DNA of 64,000 nucleotides from Lytechinus pictus (lineage: Eukaryota; Echinodermata; Echinoidea; Temnopleuroida; Toxopneustidae), in assembly GCF_037042905.1 (NCBI RefSeq), contig NC_087262.1, positions 25,024,501 to 25,088,500 on the forward strand. The letters are read 5' to 3'. Shown piece by piece: positions 56,401-64,000 of this stretch (the first letter of the stretch is position 1; every line of letters starts with the position of its first letter). The notes beneath the pieces are model-generated. The model saw nothing but the letters and a program-made list of their open reading frames with translations, searched no databases and had not been told where the DNA came from. The translations under genes and the position numbers were made by a program.

Positions 56401-59015
56401 GAGTATATAGGGGTGTGGGCTACTAAAACTAAAGCACTAGCCCGTTGTTTTTCTGTACAAATTGAAAGAAGGGAAACCCCCCTACACACACCCAAAATAT
56501 ATTTCAGGAGCAATCTTCCAATTGTATTTTATAAAGAGGACTTTTGGTTGAAATTTACTCCTCAATATACGAAAAAACATCGAGTATATAGGGGTGTGGG
56601 CTACTAAAACTAAAGCACTAGCCCGTTGTTTTTCTTTACAAATTGAAAGAAGGGAAACCCCCCTACACACACCCAAAATATATTTCAGGAGCAATCTTCC
56701 AATTGTATTTTATAAAGAGGACTTTTGGTTGAAATTTACTCCTCAATATACGAAAAAACATCGAGTATATAGGGGTGTGGGCTACTAAAACTAAAGCACT
56801 AGCCCGTTGTTTTTCTGTACAAATTGAAAGAAGGGAAACCCCCCTACACACACCCAAAATATATTTCAGGAGCAATCTTCCAATTGTATTTTATAAAGAG
56901 GACTTTTGGTTGAAATTTACTCCTCAATATACGAAAAAACATCGAGTATATAGGGGTGTGGGCTACTAAAACTAAAGCACTAGCCCGTTGTTTTTCTGTA
57001 CAAATTGAAAGAAGGGAAACCCCCCTACACACACCCAAAATATATTTCAGGAGCAATCTTCCAATTGTATTTTATAAAGAGGACTTTTGGTTGAAATTTA
57101 CTCCTCAATATACGAAAAAACATCGAGTATATAGGGGTGTGGGCTACTAAAACTAAAGCACTAGCCCGTTGTTTTTCTGTACAAATTGAAAGAAGGGAAA
57201 CCCCCCTACACACACCCAAAATATATTTCAGGAGCAATCTTCCAATTGTATTTTATAAAGAGGACTTTTGGTTGAAATTTACTCCTCAATATACGAAAAA
57301 ACATCGAGTATATAGGGGTGTGGGCTACTAAAACTAAAGCACTAGCCCGTTGTTTTTCTTTACAAATTGAAAGAAGGGAAACCCCCCTACACACACCCAA
57401 AATATATTTCAGGAGCAATCTTCCAATTGTATTTTATAAAGAGGACTTTTGGTTGAAATTTACTCCTCAATATACGAAAAAACATAGAGTATATAGGGGT
57501 GTGGGCTACTAAAACTAAAGCACTAGCCCGTTGTTTTTCTGTACAAATTGAAAGAAGGGAAACCCCCCTACACACACCCAAAATATATTTCAGGAGCAAT
57601 CTTCCAATTGTATTTTATAAAGAGGACTTTTGGTTGAAATTTACTCCTCAATATACGAAAAAACATCGAGTATATAGGGGTGTGGGCTACTAAAACTAAA
57701 GCACTAGCCCGTTGTTTTTCTTTACAAATTGAAAGAAGGGAAACCCCCCTACACACACCCAAAATATATTTCAGGAGCAATCTTCCAATTGTATTTTATA
57801 AAGAGGACTTTTGGTTGAAATTTACTCTTCAATATACGAAAAAACATCGAGTATATAGGGGTGTGGGCTACTAAAACTAAAGCACTAGCCCGTTGTTTTT
57901 CTGTACAAATTGAAAGAAGGGAAACCCCCCTACACACACCCAAAATATATTTCAGGAGCAATCTTCCAATTGTATTTTATAAAGAGGACTTTTGGTTGAA
58001 ATTTACTCCTCAATATACGAAAAAACATCGAGTATATAGGGGTGTGGGCTACTAAAACTAAAGCACTAGCCCGTTGTTTTTCTTTACAAATTGAAAGAAG
58101 GGAAACCCCCCTACACACACCCAAAATATATTTCAGGAGCAATCTTCCAATTGTATTTTATAAAGAGGACTTTTGGTTGAAATTTACTCCTCAATATACG
58201 AAAAAACATCGAGTATATAGGGGTGTGGGCTACTAAAACTAAAGCACTAGCCCGTTGTTTTTCTGTACAAATTGAAAGAAGGGAAACCCCCCTACACACA
58301 CCCAAAATATATTTCAGGAGCAATCTTCCAATTGTATTTTATAAAGAGGACTTTTGGTTGAAATTTACTCCTCAATATACGAAAAAACATCGAGTATATA
58401 GGGGTGTGGGCTACTAAAACTAAAGCACTAGCCCGTTGTTTTTCTTTACAAATTGAAAGAAGGGAAACCCCCCTACACACACCCAAAATATATTTCAGGA
58501 GCAATCTTCCAATTGTATTTTATAAAGAGGACTTTTGGTTGAAATTTACTCCTCAATATACGAAAAAACATCGAGTATATAGGGGTGTGGGCTACTAAAA
58601 CTAAAGCACTAGCCCGTTGTTTTTCTGTACAAATTGAAAGAAGGGAAACCCCCCTACACACACCCAAAATATATTTCAGGAGCAATCTTCCAATTGTATT
58701 TTATAAAGAGGACTTTTGGTTGAAATTTACTCCTCAATATACGAAAAAACATCGAGTATATAGGGGTGTGGGCTACTAAAACTAAAGCACTAGCCCGTTG
58801 TTTTTCTTTACAAATTGAAAGAAGGGAAACCCCCCTACACACACCCAAAATATATTTCAGGAGCAATCTTCCAATTGTATTTTATAAAGAGGACTTTTGG
58901 TTGAAATTTACTCCTCAATATACGAAAAAACATCGAGTATATAGGGGTGTGGGCTACTAAAACTAAAGCACTAGCCCGTTGTTTTTCTGTACAAATTGAA
59001 AGAAGGGAAACCCCA
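50439..59015 (-). repeat. Right array, about 47 near-identical 181-bp repeats
   Basis: Exact 181-bp period from about 50650 to 59010; the first monomer (50439-50640) is diverged. Apart from one recurrent G/T variant (TTTTTCTGTAC versus TTTTTCTTTAC), I see only three private changes (56038, 57486, 57828). Orientation is opposite to the left array. Each monomer is open for 64 codons on plus and 70 on minus, but these are not genes. Confidence 0.95.
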
Positions 59016-59020
59016 CCTGA

Positions 59021-59483
59021 GGTCTCACAGGCCTAATTCATTCCCCATAGACTCGTGTGTTAAATTGGCACTTTAAAAAATTCATAAAAAATAAGGATGA
59101 AATTCGGGGGTCGAATGTTTACTACCAGTGGATAGGATATATATCTGGCAATCCATATCTGACCAGAAAAGGGTCCTTCGACTGGCTCATTTTAAAAATA
59201 AATTGGCGTGTTTGAAGACAGCGTCGGGGGGAGCAGATTCATCACCTCAAACAGCAAAATAGCCCTAATCCTTCCGCCAGTCAAAATACAGTCCAAAATT
59301 GGTGATATTTCTTCCCAATTTGGGAAAAGGAAGTTCAGTAATTACCAAAAATAGAATCAGTGTTAGATGGAAAATCATATGCATACACTTTGTCAATCAG
59401 CCATATCAAAATTAAAAAAAATGGCAATGGGTTGGCTCGAATGAATATCTATGGCCTGCCACTAGTGATTAGGCCCGTGTAGC
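59021..59483. mobile_element. 463-bp MITE inserted at the inner edge of the right TIR
   Basis: The left end GGTCTCACAGGCCTAAT pairs with the right end (reverse complement GCTACACGGGCCTAAT). CCTGA flanks both sides (59016-59020 and 59484-59488). Removing the element and one CCTGA restores the exact junction seen in the left arm (GGGGTCAGGTGGGGTTTCCC at 44490-44509). Confidence 0.8.
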
Positions 59484-59636
59484 CCTGACCCCGTTTGTTT
59501 GATTTCTACAAGAATGCACGCTTCTCTTCTTGCGCAAAATCCTGTATCTGATCTATCTTATATCGCGATATTGTTGGCTGGAACTGTTGGCTGGCTTGCT
59601 GTTGGCTGGCTTATTGTTGGCTCACTTGACATAGGC
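59484..59636 (-). repeat. Right terminal inverted repeat of the 15.3-kb element
   Basis: Reverse complement matches 44360-44498 with about 4 differences in 139 bp, then 14 weakly matching terminal bases ending GGC next to the 9-bp duplication. Confidence 0.8.
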
Positions 59637-59645
59637 GATGGAGCC

Positions 59646-60031
59646 TGCCCTTGATCTGTCGGTGGGGATCGCGACTGCGACTGGTCATGTTGGTGATTAG
59701 TGAGATTGAGACTGAACTGGAGCTACATTTTAGCCAGGACAGCAATTTTTAAATGAAAAGTGGGCATTATCCTTGTTTAAGTCACCACTCCATTCACTGC
59801 CGTTCATTTCGTCAGCGGCGGTCACTCATTCAATGAACAAGGTTATGATATAACCTTGTAGTTGTTCTCAATCTCACTTATCTCAGTTAATCTCCATGTG
59901 TGGCAAAGTAAGGATGGCAATGTTTGGCTTATTTTCTCTTTTTCTTTGGGACAAATGCTTGATTTTTTTACACTGACAGTTTCCATTACACCTATTCGTC
60001 ATACAACTTGGCCTTTAAGTAAATTTGATTC
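59646..60031. other. Intergenic, no gene seen
   Basis: Right flank of the foldback element. No gene was recognised; AAGGTTATGATATAACCTT at 59839-59857 is a small palindrome. Confidence 0.4.
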
Positions 60032-60436
60032 TTTAAAGGTAAATGCTAGTTTTGGTAACGATATCAAAATGAGTTCGTACAGAATCCAATGAAATGACCA
60101 CCAAAGTGTCTGTTTGTATAAATAAAACGCATGTGCCAAAGGATTCTGGAAGAAATTGTGTAATTGCTGAGAAATCAGCAAATAAGCACAGGATTCGGGT
60201 AGAGCGTCGGGCCCGACGCTCAAGGCAAAAATTATACACTGTCCCACGTGCGCTTATCTGTGTTGGGGAAGTTCAGTCTGAACATTTTTCAGCGTAGATT
60301 TCAAGATTTCACAAAGTTCAGTTTATGTAACTGTACCAGATCTAGATCCTCGATGATATACTGACAATTAAGCCTGGTTTTACAGACTTTCTCATGAAAT
60401 CAGTGTTTACTGCAACTACTGGAATTTCTCTTTAAA
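60032..60436 (+). mobile_element. MITE, copy 2 of the 4801 family
   Basis: Starts TTTAAAGGTAAATGCTAG and ends with TTTAAA. It matches the reverse complement of 4801-5220 along its length. Confidence 0.6.
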
Positions 60437-60680
60437 TTATTTTTTTCTTAATTAAAAATAGAGTTAAAAAAATGAAAATTTTCTTGCCATATTATTTTCC
60501 ACCAAAAGAGGGCGTACACAAAAATATGCCCAAAATTCAAGTTTTTGAGCGCTCTAGTGAATACAAAAATTATTCCCAATTTACTAATGAAAAATTAATT
60601 GCAAATGTATGGAAATTAGTAATTTTGGTCACAAAAGTGATCATTTTTTAAAGTGTGTGCTCTGTACAGCATTGGTATAC

Positions 60681-60854
60681 AAATAATGCATGCAGCCGAG
60701 TGCGTTAGTGGAAATGCAGAGCACGCGAGGTTTCTTTAGATAGGAGTCGCACTGTGCACGAGCCGCTTGCGGCGAGTGCCCAGTGTGCTCCATCTGAAGA
60801 AACCGAGCTTTCTCTGCATTTACCTTTACGCACGACAGAGCAAGTGCATTATTT
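60681..60854. repeat. 174-bp imperfect inverted repeat
   Basis: AAATAATGCA, GGAAATGCAGAG and GAGGTTTCTT on the left mirror AAGAAACCGAG, CTCTGCATTTACC and TGCATTATTT on the right. It has the structure of a small foldback element. Confidence 0.55.
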
Positions 60855-61375
60855 GTTTTATAAAATAGCAACACAGAAACAATTTTTTTTAAAGTTACAG
60901 TACAGTTTTGTTGGGCTTCTACCGCACTGGTTTGCTCGAGCGTGCAATGTCAATTTTCGTTGCACACCTTTTGCACTACCGTGCAGTGCACAAAAAAAGT
61001 TGGATGTCATGTGACGCGTATTGACCAATCGCGATGCTTGAAATAATACAGCTATTTTATAACATGCCATAGTCCAACCTGTAGATTCCCCACAGGCAGG
61101 GTGGTTGCAGTGAACAAGTGGCGGCGGTGACTTCTTTCATCTCCCGTTGATTTTGTCTTTGTAGTATTGTACACAACGAGCGCACACACACGAGAAGAGA
61201 GGTGACTTATTTCAGGAAAAGGCAAAAAAGTGTAGCAAAGGTGTATAATTCAGGGAGAGACTAATCATGCTAATTCAGATCAACGTAATCACTTGACACC
61301 CGTCACTAGTCACTACAACATCATCAGTACTAGTGTGACTGCGAGGCCGAGCCCGAGGTTAGTATTACTTTATGG
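60855..61375. other. Intergenic upstream of PPM1K
   Basis: No coding exon was found. It may contain the PPM1K promoter or a 5' UTR exon, but no boundary can be defended. Confidence 0.35.
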
Positions 61376-61708
61376 TCAAAGATACTAAGGAGTAAGGTGA
61401 AGATTGGACACTTTGGCGATTTTTTGAAACGCTCGATAAATGCTCATGGGGAAGGACGCCCACTAGCGTTGAGTAAGTAAACCATCCCACATCGGCACGC
61501 TGTGTATAAAAGTATAGGGAAAATGAGAAGGTGGACTTTGGAGAGGGCTCAAGTCAAGGGCAGCGCATGGGCATAATTCCACCTTTTATTACCCAGAAAC
61601 CTCTTAAATATATTCATCTCTAATTAAAAAAAAAAATTGAAATATTTTTTTTTAATGTAAAAATCGTATATTCCTTCACCCCTTCACCATTTCATGTTTT
61701 GTACACAA
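61376..61708 (-). mobile_element. Partial MITE, related to 31900-32305
   Basis: Shares CAAAGATACTA, GAAGATTGGACACT, CGCTCGATAAATGCTCATGG, CTAGCGTTGAGTAAGTAA and TTTTGTACACAACC with the element at 31900, in reverse order and orientation. The right terminus is missing. Confidence 0.6.
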
Positions 61709-61750
61709 CCACTCACACATGCACACATGCATGCGAGGTTAGCTATTGGC

Positions 61751-62003
61751 TAACCCAGGGAGCCCAGGAGTCAACCGTGCAAAACGAGGAAGACACGGGA
61801 CTGGGGTAGATAGGGATCTCAAAGTAATCTTAATAAAATGTGGAAACAGAAATTATGCACTTACCTCGATTATATGGATGAAGGTCTATTGTGACACAGA
61901 ATCCTGACATCGAGGCACAAACTGGACCCTCAAAAAAAGTAAAAGTTAGACGTCTATGTCGCGTTCGCTTTGGCATTGATCGGCTATTTTGTTTTCAATT
62001 TTA
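61751..62003 (+). mobile_element. Half copy of the palindromic MITE at 13928
   Basis: Starts TAACCCAGGGAGC and follows the left arm of 13928-14455: CGATTATATGGATGAAGGTC, ATCCTGACATC, CCCTCAAAAAAA and GATCGGC.TTTTG. It stops near the point that corresponds to the palindrome centre. The second arm is absent. Confidence 0.6.
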
Positions 62004-62256
62004 GCACACTCATATGGTAGCATATAACTATTGTCTTTCTTTATGATTGAAATAATGCATGATTTATTGCTTTACCCTATTTTCTTCTCATTTTAAAGCT
62101 TTGTCATGGGACACTCTGCCCACTGATTTAACTAATCTAACATGGATCTAAATGTTGGTACCTGCCTTCACCACTTCCCATATCTTTTATTCACACAGGC
62201 ACAGGGTTTTTTCATGTCTCATTTCAGTTGTGTCCAACCATCATGGTGATGTCATC

Positions 62257-64000
62257 ATGCTAAAAAGGAACTTTACCATGTTCAGGAAACTCTTGTTATT
62301 GGACTATAGCACGATACCAAAAGTGCTTCAAAACAACATACGAAACATGACTCGGTCAGAGATTAGATGCAGTCACAGATTGAGTCGCTCTGTAAATGCG
62401 GCATCTGCAAGATACAGTTCATCCAGTCGTGGGGTCAACTGGGATAACTTTGGAATCTGGGACAGCAGGATCGAAGAGCCCATCCTTTTACAGCAAAGCA
62501 TCAAACATGGTATCCCCATACCAAAAATATCTGTTGGGCGCATCGGAAAGGAATCCCTCATCGGTCGCAGGGCAGAGAACGAGGATCGGATATGCATCAA
62601 GGAACTCCGTCCAAACCTTCTTTATGTTGGTATCTTTGATGGACATGCTGGATCCATGGCAGTGGACTATGTGCATCATAATCTAGAGTTTCATCTCAAC
62701 TTTTGGTTGGAAAGAGAGTATGATTTACAGATTGTCTTGAAGAAAGCCTTTGAGGATCTGAACAATAAGCTGACACGCTACCTCTACATTCATTACCCAG
62801 GTACACAAAGTAGCCTAGGTTTATATTGTAAGAAATACTTTGAAGGGTAATAACAAAAGGAGGAAACAGGTAGAGAGATCATAGTATAGTTTGACTCTTA
62901 TCACTCTGGTTATATTTTTTTATATGCGCTGACTGAGATGTAAATTCCATTTTAAAGGCTTAGCCTTTGTTTCCTGAAATAATTATTTGTAAGTGTTGTG
63001 ACCTTATTGGATTTGAATTTCTGGTACAATATCTATCGGGCAAGACTGTTGAGACTGAGTTCTTTTAGATTATACTTTAATAATAAGGCATTCAACATTG
63101 AAGAAAAAATATGAAGCTTTCATCCATTTTTGGCCTCTTGGAACACTTTGTTGTGGACTGGTAATGCATTAAGTATCCAAACTTTTCTTCATTCCAATAC
63201 AATACAGAACCTGAGCATGAGCATACAGGTTCAACGGCTACTGTGTCACTTCTACGGAATGGAAATGAGCTTGTCTTGGGCAATCTGGGTGATAGTCGTG
63301 CCATTCTCTGTCGTAATGGGAAGGCGTTAAGATTGACTAATGACCATGATCCAGAGTACAATACTAAAGAAAAAGAAAGGATCAAAGCGTCTGATGGATA
63401 TATCACGTAAGATTCTAGACAAATACCCTTTTCTTATACACCAATACCATTATGGCTTATTACTGATCACATCGGAAAGCATTTTCTGAAGCCTCTTATA
63501 AAGCATCTTATATTACTGCCATATATCTTTTATGAATATGAAGAACAAGATTAACCCTGAAACGGTTCTAAAAAAAGCCAATGTGTATCTTTTTAAAAGT
63601 AGTGCATCTTCCATCTATGCAACACCAGAAATGTTTTGTCCGCACAAAAGAAAGTGAAATAGTGTAGTTATGAGTTGAAATAAGTCACAGAATTCTGGAT
63701 GTCAATTTCTCAAATTGAATAATGATGTGGAGTTTTAGGCTTTGTGAAAACAAGAAAATCTGGAGAACAATAAATCAATTACAGCATGATTCTCCTTCCA
63801 GCTTTACAAACACTTATTCCTATTTCAATTTTTTGGGTGGTAAAAATCATGCAATGCTAATCTTTGATGTACTCAATTAGTAATATTACCTTTCACTATA
63901 CTTTGATTGTTTGTTATACAGCTGGAACAGTCTTGGGAAGCCCCTTGTTAATGGTATATTGACCATGACTAGGAGCTTTGGTGACATCACCCTCAAGAGA
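62257..64000 (+). CDS. PPM1K: PPM1K mitochondrial PP2C phosphatase, N-terminal 274 residues (3' part off the window)
   Basis: Metal-dependent PP2C Ser/Thr phosphatase of the mitochondrial matrix. It dephosphorylates the BCKDH E1-alpha subunit and so switches on branched-chain amino acid breakdown. Exons: 62257-62800, 63208-63406 and 63922 onward, cut at 64000; phases join. I start at ATG 62257 because a good acceptor (TTTCATGTCTCATTTCAG) ends at 62227, which excludes the ATG at 62152. Two ATGs at 62243 and 62249 open a 6-codon uORF that overlaps the start. Residues 1-55 are basic and Ser-rich, a targeting presequence. Then come WDNFGIWD (62-69), ENEDR (107-111), the metal-binding FDGHAG (127-132), TGSTATV (188-194), GDSRAILC (209-216), NDHDPEY and TRSFGD (264-269). 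Human PPM1K is 372 aa, so about 100 residues lie beyond the edge. Confidence 0.93.

Larger units (their letters stand above)
44346..59636. mobile_element. 15.3-kb foldback-type element with 181-bp tandem arms
   Basis: It is bounded by the 9-mer GATGGAGCC at 44337-44345 and again at 59637-59645. The inverted ends are 14 variable bases on each side (starting GCC) followed by 139 bp with about 4 mismatches. Inward of each lies an array of a 181-bp repeat, in opposite orientation on the two sides. The plan (inverted arms built of tandem repeats, 9-bp duplication) is that of Foldback elements such as Drosophila FB, and resembles the TU elements reported from sea urchins. No transposase frame is present. 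Nested insertions are listed separately. Confidence 0.75.

Noticed and set aside
50690-58960. Dozens of identical 64- and 70-codon ORFs on both strands
   Set aside because: They repeat with the 181-bp monomer, overlap each other on opposite strands and match no family. They are a by-product of the tandem repeat.
50439-59015. CRISPR array
   Set aside because: The whole 181-bp unit is repeated with no variable spacers, and the surrounding genes are animal genes with introns.
62152-62256. Upstream ATG at 62152 as the PPM1K start
   Set aside because: A strong polypyrimidine tract and AG at 62226-62227 separate it from the coding exon, so it is probably intronic.

Overview
This is eukaryotic nuclear DNA from an intron-rich, repeat-rich, AT-rich animal genome. 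The spliced genes, the tRNA-derived SINEs and the very dense short inverted-repeat transposons point to an invertebrate deuterostome. A sea urchin or another echinoderm is my best guess, from general knowledge of such repeats rather than from a database match. Three genes can be reconstructed exon by exon, and all encode nuclear-encoded mitochondrial proteins: ATAD1/Msp1 (minus strand, 27998 to 19495, 7 coding exons, 366 aa), GHITM/TMBIM5 (minus strand, 38604 to 34312, 7 coding exons, 341 aa) and the first 274 residues of PPM1K (plus strand, from 62257 and running off the right edge). All splice sites and phases agree.

Layout. Bases 1-19,300 hold no recognisable host gene. They contain a 5'-truncated LINE, two tRNA-derived SINE copies, a 7SL/SRP RNA fragment and a series of foldback/MITE elements, several with clear target-site duplications (TSDs). 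Bases 19,300-28,000 are ATAD1; its introns carry a hAT-like element filled with a polypyrimidine tract and several degraded partial copies of ATAD1 exon edges. Bases 28,000-34,300 are intergenic with more MITEs. Bases 34,300-38,650 are GHITM, which also has degraded partial copies of one of its exons in an intron. Bases 38,650-44,340 are intergenic repeats.

The most unusual part is 44,346-59,636. I read it as one 15.3-kb foldback-type element. It is bounded by a 9-bp direct repeat (GATGGAGCC), has about 150-bp inverted ends (the inner 139 bp about 97% identical), and carries inverted arms made of a 181-bp tandem repeat. The left arm is old and diverged. The right arm has about 47 almost identical monomers with a dimer-like pattern. 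Younger elements sit inside it: a mariner-like element carrying a LINE remnant, in which a 54-bp minisatellite has expanded, and a 463-bp MITE whose exact empty site is preserved in the opposite arm. No transposase gene is visible, so the element would be non-autonomous. Bases 59,650-62,250 carry further MITE copies, two related to elements tens of kilobases away, and then PPM1K begins.

All coordinates come from reading the sequence by eye. Boundaries of diverged repeats are approximate.
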